Shown piece after piece: positions 1 through 7,243 of a stretch of 17,847 nucleotides of DNA; the first letter of the stretch is position 1, and every line of letters begins with the position of its first letter. The position numbers and the translations under genes are program-made. Source of the DNA: Clostridiales bacterium (GTDB lineage: Bacteria; Bacillota_A; Clostridia; Oscillospirales; Oscillospiraceae); NCBI GenBank assembly GCA_022777455.1, contig JALFGI010000219.1:1-17847 (forward strand), in the 5' to 3' direction. The notes under the pieces were generated by a model, which saw only the letters and a program-made list of their open reading frames with translations, ran no database searches and was not told where the DNA came from.

Positions 1-174
1 GGGGAAGAAGGCTGCCTCAGTTTTGCCGGAGGCGGTGGAGGCGGTGAGCAGCAGATTTTCGTCGGTATTGAAGATGGCATCCGCCGCGGCTACCTGGATG
101 GCCCGGAGGTTTGACCAGTTGTTGCGGTAGATATAGTCCTGAACAAAGGGAGCGTAACGGTCAAATGCACTCAT
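1..174 (-). CDS. DEAD/DEAH-box helicase, N-terminal fragment (cut by window edge)
   Basis: Only the first 58 codons are inside the window, reading from ATG at 174-172 to the left edge with no stop. The translation starts MSAFDRYAPFVQDYIY and contains a Q-motif-like stretch (NLRAIQ, residues 23-28) followed by a Walker A/motif I, TASTASGKTEAAFFP (44-58). That arrangement is typical of the large superfamily 2 helicases of the Lhr/BrxHI type, which unwind or translocate on nucleic acid using ATP. The start is supported by GAGG 8-11 bases upstream. The gene lies 11 bp after the stop of the BrxD-like ATPase and is the third gene of the same operon. Known context: BrxD and BrxHI helicases go together in type 2 BREX, and TerB-N proteins are found beside such helicases. 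The length, C-terminal domains and exact subfamily cannot be seen here. Confidence 0.85.
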   Translation of the reverse strand, partial: MSAFDRYAPFVQDYIYRNNWSNLRAIQVAAADAIFNTDENLLLTASTASGKTEAAFFP

Positions 175-185
175 AGCCTTGCCTC

Positions 186-1499
186 TTAAATGTCAAATTC
201 CGCGAATTGGTCGTCGGTGGCTTCGCCGATGACATCGTTCCGGGCGTAGGTGAACGCCTCGCTGCCTAAAAGCTGCCGGACCTTCACCCCGGGGTTTTGG
301 TACACGATGTCCAGCACCTCGATGAAGTCCCGGATGACCTCCCGGGGGGTGATGTGGGTGTCCGCGCCGATACGGCCAAACTCGATCTCAATAAAGTCGA
401 TCATATCCTGCTGGGTGACGATCTGGGGGTATTCGTAGAGCCCCGCGTGGATGTCCGCCAGCTTTTCGATGAGGATGAGCATTTCCTCATTGGTCAGGGG
501 TTGGAGACGAATGACCGGGGAGAGCAAATCCTTGTGCTCCCCGGCAAAATGGCCTTCCGCCAGCCGGGAGCGGAGGGCTTCGTAGCTGTAGACGCCCCGT
601 CGGGGGTCCTCCATGCACTGGGGGGTGCCGCAGAGGATGAAGCCCAGGTACTGGGCCTTGCCCTGCATGGCATCGTTGTACATGGTGAGGATTTTCTCGT
701 AGTTGTACTGCCGGGTGATGGCATTGGGAATTTTGTAGATGTTCACCAGCTCGTCGATGAGGATCAGCATCCCGGCGTAGCCCGCCTGCTTCAGGAAGGC
801 GGCGAAGAGCTTCAGGTATTCGTACCAATCGTCATCGGTGATGACGATGTTCACCCCCAGCTCCTGCCGGGCTTCGGTTTTGGTGTTGTACTCACCACGG
901 AACCATTTGAGCACCTTGGCCTTGGTTTCGTCGTCGCCATTCAGGTGGGCCTGGTAGTACAGCGTCAGCAGCCGGGCGAAGTCAAAGCCGTGGACCATCT
1001 CGTTCAGGGAGTAGATCACGGCGGAAATTTCTTTTTCCACCAGGCGGGAGAGGCCCGGGTCGGTGATGCTCAGGCCGGAGGAATCCATCACCTGCTGCTG
1101 TACATTGCTGATCCAACGGTCCAGGATCAGGGACAGCGCGCCGCCTTCCGGCCTGGTCTTGGTGGACATATTCCGGATCAGCTCTTTGTAGGTGGCCAGA
1201 CCCTGACCCCGGGTTCCCTGGAGCCGCCGCTCCGGGGAGAGGTCGGCATCCACCACCACGAAATTTTTCGCCATTACATAGTTGCGGATGGTCTGCAGCA
1301 GAAAGCTCTTGCCGCTGCCGTATTTGCCCACGATGAAGCGGAAGGAAGCGCCGCCGTCCGATATGATGTCCACATCGTGGAGCAGGGCGTCAATTTCGGC
1401 TTTGCGGCCCACGGTGATATAGGGCAGACCCACCCGGGGCACCACGCCGCCCTTCAGGGCGTTCATCAGGGTCTGGGCAATTCGTTTTGGAATCTTCAC
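186..1499 (-). CDS. DUF2791 / BrxD-like P-loop ATP-binding protein
   Basis: A 437-residue cytoplasmic AAA-type ATPase of the DUF2791 (BREX system ATP-binding, BrxD-like) family. Visible motifs are Walker A GKYGSGKS (58-65) in the context FRFIVGKYGSGKSFLL, Walker B LILIDE (245-250), a sensor-like strand FILCGTP (287-293), and a conserved RSRLAEG arginine region (310-316). The C-terminal part has the family-style ITPREVIRDFIEVLD helix (383-397). Length is normal for the family. Translation starts at GTG (1499-1497), whose GTGA overlaps the TGA of the TerB-N gene, so the two are translationally coupled. The helicase follows 11 bp later. Known: BrxD partners the BrxHI helicase in type 2 BREX. Inferred: it drives or loads the downstream helicase on DNA. 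No methylase, PglZ or BrxC gene is visible, so this is not shown to be a full BREX system. Confidence 0.88.
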   Translation of the reverse strand: MKIPKRIAQTLMNALKGGVVPRVGLPYITVGRKAEIDALLHDVDIISDGGASFRFIVGKYGSGKSFLLQTIRNYVMAKNFVVVDADLSPERRLQGTRGQGLATYKELIRNMSTKTRPEGGALSLILDRWISNVQQQVMDSSGLSITDPGLSRLVEKEISAVIYSLNEMVHGFDFARLLTLYYQAHLNGDDETKAKVLKWFRGEYNTKTEARQELGVNIVITDDDWYEYLKLFAAFLKQAGYAGMLILIDELVNIYKIPNAITRQYNYEKILTMYNDAMQGKAQYLGFILCGTPQCMEDPRRGVYSYEALRSRLAEGHFAGEHKDLLSPVIRLQPLTNEEMLILIEKLADIHAGLYEYPQIVTQQDMIDFIEIEFGRIGADTHITPREVIRDFIEVLDIVYQNPGVKVRQLLGSEAFTYARNDVIGEATDDQFAEFDI

Positions 1500-2971
1500 G
1501 GTTTAACCATCTCTTTCAGTTCGTCAATATAGTCTTCCAGCGGCGCTCCGGCATCGTCCAGAACCGCGTCCTGGAATACGTCATATAGTTTCTCATTGAT
1601 GCTGTCCAATAAAACGGACATAATATACCCTTCCGCCCGCACCCAGCTCCGGTCCTTTCCGTACAGGATGGCTTGCAGCAACCGGTATTCGGCATCGTTC
1701 AGGGGGGACTCCGGGGGCATATCTGCCGGTGCCTGCCCGGGCGCTTCCGCAGCAGCGGCGGCTGGAGCGAGCTCTGCCGGGGCAGGGGGCGGCGCAGGTT
1801 CTTCTTCCTCCAGCTCCTCCTCCACAATGAGTTTTTCCCGGGTGATGGCGGCATCCCGGCGGATTTTTGCCAGCCGGGAGCGGTCGATGGTGATTTTTTT
1901 GGCCTCAGCGGCCTTTCGTTCCGCCAGAAGCGCCTGGATCTCCTCGTCGATGATTTTCAGAATCCACTTTGTTTCCAGCTGGCTTTTGATGGGATGCTTG
2001 GGATCGAAATGCTCCCGCATTTTCCGGTCCACCGTCTTGAGAATATCGTCCAGCTTGGCGCATTTCCGGGACTGGAAGAAGTATTTTTCCACCATCCACC
2101 GGCCGTTCAGGCAGCGGTAGACGCAGCGTTCATCCGGGGAATATTCGTAATTGCGCCGCTTCAGCGGGTTACAGAACACGGCGGCTTCAAACAGCCAGGT
2201 CAGGTCCTTTTGGATGCTGGCCACATACTGCTCCACGAAACCCTTTTTGCACCGGCTGTCGTAGTGGGCGGCGATGCGGCGCAGAACCCGGACGATCACC
2301 GTGTCCATGTCCTGGGTGTGATTCTGGTAGAATTTGGAGCGATTCAGCCATTTCAGGGGCAACTGCTTCAGGGCCTCCATAATGGCGGCGGGGGATTCCT
2401 CCGCCATCCGCTCCAGCACGGCAATGCTCCCGTCCAGCTGCACCTGGGGGGAGTCCGCCAGCAGGGCCGGGGGGAGGTCGTAGTAGACCACGTAGTCCGT
2501 CATCCACCGCTTGAGGTAGGGGAGAATGCTGTCATCCAGAGCGCCGTACACCACCCGGAAATGGATCAGCTTCTGGTAGCCCTCCAGGGGGTCCCCCACG
2601 CCGACCTGGTTGATCAGCTCGTAAATGTAAAGAAAGGCGAAGGAGAGAGAGGTTTTTCGAATATCCCCCCGGCGTACCCGGGTGCGCCAGGAAAAATATC
2701 CCCGCAGCTCCTGGTCCGTCAGGGCCTGGTAGGTGGGGTAGTAGCGGGTGACCTGCCCTGAAAATTCATAGTCATCCTCATAGCTTGCCAGCAGCTTTGC
2801 CTGCTTGAGAAAGATTGCCTCCCGGGACTGCCAGCTGCTCTGGGGCCCACCCTCCAAAGAGCGGGCAGTGCGCAGCAGGGAGGGCAGGCGCTCTCTGGGA
2901 GGTTCTTTTTTGGGGGTGATGGCTTCGTCGGAAAAGACCTTTTCGTAAAACCATTCCGCCGCAATTTTCAT
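1496..2971 (-). CDS. TerB-N / TerB-C domain protein
   Basis: A 491-residue protein with the TerB-N domain (about residues 45-260; landmark YYPTYQALTDQELRGYFSWR at 78-97 and YIYELINQVG at 115-124) and a C-terminal TerB-C domain (about 355-490; landmark LNDAEYRLLQAILYGKDRS at 424-442). Between them lies a charged helix (350-380) and an acidic Glu/Pro/Ala low-complexity linker (384-422). I see no canonical middle TerB domain, signal peptide or membrane segment. TerB-N/TerB-C proteins were predicted by comparative genomics to act in stress or DNA-processing complexes with ATPases and helicases; the biochemical role is unknown. It is the first gene of the operon, 43 bases below the predicted transcription start at the 3021-3049 promoter. 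Its own Shine-Dalgarno is weak. The ATG at 2971-2969 was chosen because it begins the conserved-looking reading frame just downstream of the promoter. Confidence 0.88.
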   Translation of the reverse strand: MKIAAEWFYEKVFSDEAITPKKEPPRERLPSLLRTARSLEGGPQSSWQSREAIFLKQAKLLASYEDDYEFSGQVTRYYPTYQALTDQELRGYFSWRTRVRRGDIRKTSLSFAFLYIYELINQVGVGDPLEGYQKLIHFRVVYGALDDSILPYLKRWMTDYVVYYDLPPALLADSPQVQLDGSIAVLERMAEESPAAIMEALKQLPLKWLNRSKFYQNHTQDMDTVIVRVLRRIAAHYDSRCKKGFVEQYVASIQKDLTWLFEAAVFCNPLKRRNYEYSPDERCVYRCLNGRWMVEKYFFQSRKCAKLDDILKTVDRKMREHFDPKHPIKSQLETKWILKIIDEEIQALLAERKAAEAKKITIDRSRLAKIRRDAAITREKLIVEEELEEEEPAPPPAPAELAPAAAAAEAPGQAPADMPPESPLNDAEYRLLQAILYGKDRSWVRAEGYIMSVLLDSINEKLYDVFQDAVLDDAGAPLEDYIDELKEMVKP

Positions 2972-3020
2972 TCTGTTGGTATCCGTAGCCCGTCACACTC
3001 CCGTTCAAATGTTTGCGTTT

Positions 3021-3049
3021 ATCATACATGATATGGCCCGGACAGTCAA
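3021..3049 (-). promoter_or_regulatory. Sigma-A-type promoter of the TerB-N operon
   Basis: Read on the minus strand, TTGACT (3049-3044) and TATGAT (3026-3021) are separated by exactly 17 bases, close to the housekeeping consensus. Predicted transcription start is near 3014, giving a leader of about 43 bases before the ATG at 2971. No operator-like palindrome overlaps it, and the GAAAACGT motif of the sugar locus is absent, so this unit looks independently controlled. Confidence 0.75.
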
Positions 3050-3174
3050 GGGCCTCCGGTATCGAAACGGGAAATTGTTGTTTAGCGGGCAGGGCCCGCG
3101 GCCAATGGCGCACCGGGCGTGTATATCCTCCGGGACTCCTGGGCAAAGCCCGGTAACTTTCCTGCGCAGCCACC

Positions 3175-3396
3175 GTAGGGGCGGCTACCAGCCGCCCGCG
3201 CAGTACCAGCCTGCGGATACCTGCAAGGCTGGGCGAATCCGTACCATGCTCCAATATGACCGTAGGGGAGGCGCCTTCCAATCATACAGCAGAATCGGGA
3301 CGGGAAACCCGTCCCCTACGCGTCAGTACAAATTGCATACCATTCAACCAGGCACGCGGTTCCGTTATGTTGCGGGCGGCTAATAGCCGCCCCTAC
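3175..3396. repeat. Composite palindromic intergenic repeat, block 1
   Basis: This 222-bp block opens with GTAGGGGCGGCT..AGCCGCCC (hairpin, 3175-3200) and closes with GCGGGCGGCT..AGCCGCCCCTAC (3372-3396). Inside are the motif AGGCTGGGCGAATCCGTACC (3226-3245), a second GTAGGGG (3262-3268) with a short GGAGGCGCCTTCC palindrome, a perfect hairpin GGGACGGG-AAA-CCCGTCCC (3297-3315) running into CCCCTAC (3313-3319), and ATACCATTCAACCA (3337-3350). GTAGGGG and its reverse complement therefore frame the units. The same pieces recur in the same order near 13614-13754. No gene is supported in the 3050-3430 interval; the short reading frames there run through the repeat. Confidence 0.8.
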
Positions 3397-3430
3397 GAAG
3401 GCATTCCTGCAAACAACAATTTTTCACCAT

Positions 3431-3460
3431 ACAAAAAGGCTGCCCCGGGTGGGGCAGCCT
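3431..3460 (-). terminator. Rho-independent terminator of the beta-mannosidase gene
   Basis: On the minus strand a perfect 10-bp stem AGGCTGCCCC / GGGGCAGCCT with loop ACCC is followed by TTTTTGT. It lies 17 bases after the beta-mannosidase stop codon. The strong stem and T run make this a convincing intrinsic terminator. Confidence 0.9.
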
Positions 3461-3476
3461 GGATATGGAATCGGGA

Positions 3477-5903
3477 TTACCGGATGTTGTAAACGCTTCT
3501 GGCGGTGACCTCCCCGGCTTCGCCCCGGAGAATCTTCACCCGCTTGGTGCCGGCGTTCATATCGAAATAGTTGTCGGAGAGCAGGGTGTCGGCCCCGGCC
3601 ATCAGCTCCACGCTCCGGGCGTAGGCCTTGGCGGTGACCAGAATCTCGTCGCCCTGGATGCTTACTTCCAGCTGAGGATCGGCGAAGTGGAAGTGCTTGG
3701 GGGCGCAGAACAGCACGCTGCCTTCGCCAACCACGCTGCCTGCCTCGTCCACCAGCTCGTAGGAGTAGTAGCAGTCGTAGGTGGCATGCAGGGAGAAGTC
3801 CTGCTGAGGCATCCAGACGGCACTCATGGGGCCGACGGTGACGTCGAAGCTGCCGCTTTCGATGACGGAGGCATCCGGCCGCCGCAGGGCCCAGTTGGCC
3901 TTGCCGGTGAAGGGCTTCAGCGTTTCGTTGCTCACGTTCAGACGGGCGGTCTTCTTCAGGTCGAAGGGCTCGGCGTTGACGTTGGTGTTCTGGCTCAGGA
4001 TGCCTTCTTCATGGCAGGAGATCAGAACGGGAGCGAAGAACCGCTTTTCATAGTAGTGCAGGGCTTTCCAGCGGCCGTAGTAGTCGATGGAGGCCCAGCT
4101 TGCCACGGGCCAGCAGTCGTTGAGCTGCCATACCACTGCGCCCATGCAGCGCTCATCGTTCCGGTTGCGCCGCCAGTGCTCCACGCCGTACTGCATGGCC
4201 TGGGCCTGCAGCAGCTGGGAGGCGTACACCAGGTTGGTAAGCTCACTGGGGTACAGGTACATCTGGGACAGGTAGGACACGATCCGGCCATTGGCGGAGG
4301 CATTTCTCTGGTGCTTCTCCATCACATAGGAGAATACGTTCCGGTCCTCGGGGGCGGTGAAGGATTCGATGGTCTCCATGCAGGGGAAGCTCTGGAAGCC
4401 GAACTCGGAGACGTAGCGGAACAGGTAGTTGCGGTAGTCGGTGAAGGGCTTCAGGCCGTGCCACACATCCCAGTAATGCACGTCACCCCGGTTCGGGTCC
4501 TGGGGCTCGTCGAAGCTGCCGCCGCTGGAGGGGGAGGCAGGCCAGTAGAAGGTCTGGGGGTCCTCTTCCTTCAGAACCTTGGGCAGGATGTACTCGTACA
4601 TCTTGATGTAGTCCGCCTTCTGGCGCAAAGAGCTGACCCACTCGCCCACGGCCACAAACTGCTCCATCTCGTTGTTGCCGCACCACAGAGCCAGAGAGGC
4701 ATGGTGGCGCAGGCGGCGGATGTTGTCCACGAACTCGGCCCTGATGTTCTCTTCAAAGTCCTCGGTGAGGTTATAGACGGCGCAGGCGAACATGAAGTCC
4801 TGCCAGACCAGCAGACCCAGCTCGTCGCAGGTATCGTAGAAATAGTCCTCGGGGTAGTAGCCGCCGCCCCAGACACGGATGCAGTTCATGTTGGCGGCCT
4901 TGGCGTCCTCCAGCAGGCGGCGGGTGCGCTGGGGATTCACCCGGGGCAGCAGATTGTCCTCGGGAATGTAGTCGGCGCCCATGGCGAACACGTTCACGCC
5001 GTTGACGCAGTGGCTGAAGCTCTCGCCCCACTGATCCTTCTTCCGTGTGACAGTGAGCGTGCGCAGACCCACGCGCTTACACCAGCTGTCCAGGCCCTCG
5101 CCCAGGGTCACTTCCACCTGGTACAGGGGCTGCTGGCCCAGGCCGTTGGGCCACCAGAGCTGGGGATTCTCAATTTCAATCAGGGCGTGCTCCCCTTGGG
5201 CGGTGAACACGGTGCCGTCGGGCGCGGTGACCTTCACAGATACCGGGGCGGAGCCGGTGATTTCGGTGACGTGGGTGCTGACTTCCAGGGTGACCTTGCC
5301 GCTTTCGTGGTGCTGTACCACATACACGTCCCGGATCCGGGCGGTTTTGATGCCCAGAATGCGGATGTCCCGCCAGATGCCGGCATCCGGCAGACGGGGA
5401 CCCCAATCCCAGCCGAACATGCAGTGGGCCTTGCGAAGCAGGGGGAAGCCCACCATGGCATCGGAGGAGCCGTCCGCCCGGTTCTGGGCATAGGCCTCCT
5501 TAATATAACGGGTGGGGGAGTCGAATTTCACGGAAATGGTGTTTTCTCCTGCCTGGAGTACGGACTTCACATCAAACTCATAAGTCCTATGCATGTTTTT
5601 GGCGGTGCCCACCACGGTGCCGTTGACTGTGATGGTGGCCAGGGTGTCCAGACCGTCACAGCGGAGCACCACGGCGTCGTTTTCCAGCAGGGAAGCGGGG
5701 ACGGTGAAGCTGCGGCTGTAGACAAAGTCATTGTCCATGATTTTCAGGGCTTCGTTCTCGTTGTCCCGATAGAAGGGGTCGGGAATCTGACCGGCGGTGA
5801 GCAGGTCATGATACACGGAGCCGGGGACGGTTGCGCTGACGCGGGGGAAGGTGCTGCCGGGAATGTCCAGGACCCAGGCTCCGTTCAGGGTGAATACTTC
5901 CAT
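3477..5903 (-). CDS. GH2 beta-mannosidase (EC 3.2.1.25)
   Basis: An 808-residue glycoside hydrolase family 2 enzyme of the beta-mannosidase type, which removes beta-D-mannose from the non-reducing end of manno- or gluco-manno-oligosaccharides. The N-terminal galactose-binding-like domain (about 1-185) has VPGSVYHDLL and DNDFVYSR; the immunoglobulin-like domain follows (about 190-280); the TIM barrel includes FAMGADYIPEDNLLPR (306-321) and RVWGGGYYPEDYFYD (343-357). The acid/base is expected to be E412 in LWCGNNE and the nucleophile E500 in VSEFGFQS. Length is usual for bacterial members. No signal peptide, so it is cytoplasmic. ATG at 5903 has GGAGGT at 5915-5910, spacing 6. It diverges from the LacI-family gene and carries a candidate operator in its leader, so it is probably induced by imported sugar. 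Beta-glucuronidase or beta-galactosidase is less likely given the mannosidase-style motifs. Confidence 0.9.
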   Translation of the reverse strand: MEVFTLNGAWVLDIPGSTFPRVSATVPGSVYHDLLTAGQIPDPFYRDNENEALKIMDNDFVYSRSFTVPASLLENDAVVLRCDGLDTLATITVNGTVVGTAKNMHRTYEFDVKSVLQAGENTISVKFDSPTRYIKEAYAQNRADGSSDAMVGFPLLRKAHCMFGWDWGPRLPDAGIWRDIRILGIKTARIRDVYVVQHHESGKVTLEVSTHVTEITGSAPVSVKVTAPDGTVFTAQGEHALIEIENPQLWWPNGLGQQPLYQVEVTLGEGLDSWCKRVGLRTLTVTRKKDQWGESFSHCVNGVNVFAMGADYIPEDNLLPRVNPQRTRRLLEDAKAANMNCIRVWGGGYYPEDYFYDTCDELGLLVWQDFMFACAVYNLTEDFEENIRAEFVDNIRRLRHHASLALWCGNNEMEQFVAVGEWVSSLRQKADYIKMYEYILPKVLKEEDPQTFYWPASPSSGGSFDEPQDPNRGDVHYWDVWHGLKPFTDYRNYLFRYVSEFGFQSFPCMETIESFTAPEDRNVFSYVMEKHQRNASANGRIVSYLSQMYLYPSELTNLVYASQLLQAQAMQYGVEHWRRNRNDERCMGAVVWQLNDCWPVASWASIDYYGRWKALHYYEKRFFAPVLISCHEEGILSQNTNVNAEPFDLKKTARLNVSNETLKPFTGKANWALRRPDASVIESGSFDVTVGPMSAVWMPQQDFSLHATYDCYYSYELVDEAGSVVGEGSVLFCAPKHFHFADPQLEVSIQGDEILVTAKAYARSVELMAGADTLLSDNYFDMNAGTKRVKILRGEAGEVTARSVYNIR

Positions 5904-5913
5904 GATGATACCT

Positions 5914-5929
5914 CCGAATACGTTTTCGA
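5914..5929 (-). promoter_or_regulatory. Candidate LacI-family operator O1 (beta-mannosidase leader)
   Basis: On the minus strand this reads TCGAAAACGTATTCGG, an imperfect palindrome centred on ACGT and 14 of 16 positions from the ideal TCGAAAACGTTTTCGA. It lies about 18-33 bases after the predicted start of the beta-mannosidase transcript and its edge touches the GGAGGT ribosome site. It shares TCGAAAACGT with O2. LacI-type repressors bind such CG-centred palindromes; binding by the neighbouring regulator is inferred. Confidence 0.7.
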
Positions 5930-5953
5930 AAGAATAAACAAGTTGGCGAGATA

Positions 5954-5982
5954 ACTATACGACGATTCTTGGTAAAAGTCAA
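5954..5982 (-). promoter_or_regulatory. Promoter of the beta-mannosidase gene
   Basis: On the minus strand TTGACT (5982-5977) is separated by 17 bases from TATAGT (5959-5954). The predicted start is near 5947, about 44 bases upstream of the ATG, with operator O1 between them. Confidence 0.75.
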
Positions 5983-6033
5983 CACATAATGTGGGGGCAC
6001 TGGGGATTTGCACGAAAAAGATTTGGACGATTT

Positions 6034-6042
6034 TGATATAAT
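6034..6042 (+). promoter_or_regulatory. Possible extended -10 element
   Basis: TGATATAAT is a perfect extended -10 (TGN followed by TATAAT) but has no -35 box at a normal distance. It would give a second, longer transcript of the regulator gene. Because the surrounding 90 bases are AT-rich, this may be chance. Confidence 0.3.
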
Positions 6043-6084
6043 TCACAAAAAAACCATTTTCAATTTAAAATTCCGTAATAACTA

Positions 6085-6113
6085 TTGACAGAATCCCCGG
6101 CGGTTACTATAAT
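6085..6113 (+). promoter_or_regulatory. Perfect consensus promoter of the LacI-family gene
   Basis: TTGACA (6085-6090), a 17-base spacer and TATAAT (6108-6113) match the housekeeping consensus at every position. Transcription should start near 6120, directly in front of operator O2 (6122-6137). A perfect promoter held down by a repressor at +1 to +20 is the classic layout of a self-regulated repressor. Confidence 0.9.
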
Positions 6114-6121
6114 CGAAATGC

Positions 6122-6137
6122 AAGTAAACGTTTTCGA
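6122..6137 (+). promoter_or_regulatory. Candidate LacI-family operator O2 (regulator promoter)
   Basis: AAGTAAACGTTTTCGA, centred on ACGT, begins about 2 bases after the predicted transcription start. Its reverse complement, TCGAAAACGTTTACTT, shares TCGAAAACGT with O1 and GAAAACGTTTA with O3. The position implies steric repression of the regulator's own promoter. Confidence 0.75.
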
Positions 6138-6170
6138 TAATACGATGTACGGCAGAAAAGGGAAACGCTC

Positions 6171-7172
6171 ATGGTTACATTAAAGATGCTGGCGAAGGAG
6201 TGCGGCGTGTCCGTTGCCACGGTCAGTAAAGCCCTCAACGGAGCCCCTGATATCAGCGCCGAGACCGCAATGCGTATTCAAAGAGCTGCTGCCCAGATGG
6301 GCTATACCCCCTGTGCCGCCGCCCGGTACCTGAAAACCAGCCGATCCCACAACATCGGTGTGATTTTCAGCGACGGTACCAACAGCGGATTGACCCATGA
6401 ACACTTCACCCATGTGCTGAACAGCTTCAAGCACCGGGCGGAAGAACTGAACTATGATATTACCCTCATCAGCGGTCAGCCCGGTCCCTGGGGCAGCGAT
6501 TATGTCAGCCATGTTCGCTTCCGCAACTGCGACGGTGTGGCGGTTCTGGTGGCCGACAATGCCGCGCCCGTTGCCCAGGAGCTGATCCGCAGCGGTGTGC
6601 CGGTGGTGTCCCTGGATTACCACTTCGATAACTGCAGCTGCATCGAGTCCGATAACGTCAGCGGTATGCGTACCCTTCTGGAGTACGTCTACAGTCAGGG
6701 TCACCGGAAGATTGCCGTGATTTTCGGCGAGGACACGGTGGTCACCCGGATCCGCATGTCCAGCTTTTTCAACACCTGCACCAAGCTGGGGCTGAATATC
6801 CCGGAGGAATACATCTGCTACGGCCGCTACCACGATGGTGATGATTCGGCAATGTTGACCCGCAGGCTCATGGAGCTGCCCGATCCCCCTACCTGTATTC
6901 TGTATCCCGATGACTTCTCTTTCTTTGGAGGAAAGCGGGAGCTGGAATCCATGGGGCTGTCCATTCCGGAGGACGTGAGCGCTGCCGGTTACGACGGCAT
7001 CTCCATCGGTAAGGTCATTTCCCTCACCACCATCCAGCAGGACACGGAGTCCATCGGCATTGCTGCCGCCAACGAGTTGGCCCGGGCCGTGGAAGAGGGG
7101 AGAGGATACCTGCCCCGCACGGAAGTGATACCCTGTACCCTGATTAAGGGCGCAACGGTGCGCAAAATCTGA
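6171..7172 (+). CDS. LacI-family transcriptional regulator
   Basis: A 333-residue regulator with the full LacI/GalR layout. The N-terminal helix-turn-helix is TLKMLAKECGVSVATVSKAL (3-22), the hinge is around AAARYLKT (49-56), and a periplasmic-binding-protein-like effector domain fills 60-333 (NIGVIFSDG, SLDYHFDNCSCIESDN, GYDGISIGKVISLTTIQQD, ending in the family-style TLIKGATVRKI). Start ATG at 6171 has AAAGGGA about 8 bases upstream. It probably represses the divergent beta-mannosidase, itself, and the distant GH94-GH1 unit through the sites O1, O2 and O3, releasing DNA when an imported oligosaccharide or product binds. The effector cannot be read from sequence. The importer genes follow after two inverted repeats. 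Confidence 0.92.
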   Translation: MVTLKMLAKECGVSVATVSKALNGAPDISAETAMRIQRAAAQMGYTPCAAARYLKTSRSHNIGVIFSDGTNSGLTHEHFTHVLNSFKHRAEELNYDITLISGQPGPWGSDYVSHVRFRNCDGVAVLVADNAAPVAQELIRSGVPVVSLDYHFDNCSCIESDNVSGMRTLLEYVYSQGHRKIAVIFGEDTVVTRIRMSSFFNTCTKLGLNIPEEYICYGRYHDGDDSAMLTRRLMELPDPPTCILYPDDFSFFGGKRELESMGLSIPEDVSAAGYDGISIGKVISLTTIQQDTESIGIAAANELARAVEEGRGYLPRTEVIPCTLIKGATVRKI

Positions 7173-7188
7173 TCGTTTATATCCCCCG

Positions 7189-7208
7189 GAAAAGGAGTAC
7201 TCCTTTTC
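7189..7208. repeat. Perfect 20-bp palindrome after the regulator gene
   Basis: GAAAAGGAGTACTCCTTTTC is a perfect self-complementary sequence lying 17 bases after the LacI-family stop. As RNA it can form a hairpin whose descending arm ends in TTTTCTC, so it may be a weak terminator; as DNA it could bind a dimeric protein. It also contains AAAGGAG, which the fold would mask. Confidence 0.6.
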
Positions 7209-7243
7209 TCATTTCATCCAATTATGGATGAAATGATGGTTTT
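7209..7243 (+). terminator. Second hairpin between regulator and binding-protein gene (terminator or attenuator)
   Basis: Arms TCATTTCATCCA (7209-7220) and TGGATGAAATGA (7225-7236) pair perfectly over 12 bp around loop ATTA, followed by TGGTTTTT. It abuts the preceding palindrome without a gap. The stem is AT-rich and the T run is offset by three bases, so termination may be partial. That would let some regulator transcript reach the binding-protein gene, for which I find no clear promoter. Confidence 0.55.

Noticed and set aside
297..1532. Long open frame on the plus strand opposite the DUF2791 ATPase gene
   Set aside because: Its protein is rich in Gly, Val, His and Gln with no motifs, the usual mirror of a GC-rich gene; the minus-strand product has full Walker motifs.
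2972..3430. tRNA or riboswitch in the gap between the TerB operon and the mannosidase gene
   Set aside because: The hairpins are repeat units with no cloverleaf or known riboswitch core that I can recognise.
3465..5954. 829-codon open frame on the plus strand opposite the beta-mannosidase gene
   Set aside because: Low-complexity His/Gly/Val composition and no recognisable domain; the minus-strand frame has catalytic residues, ribosome site, promoter and terminator.
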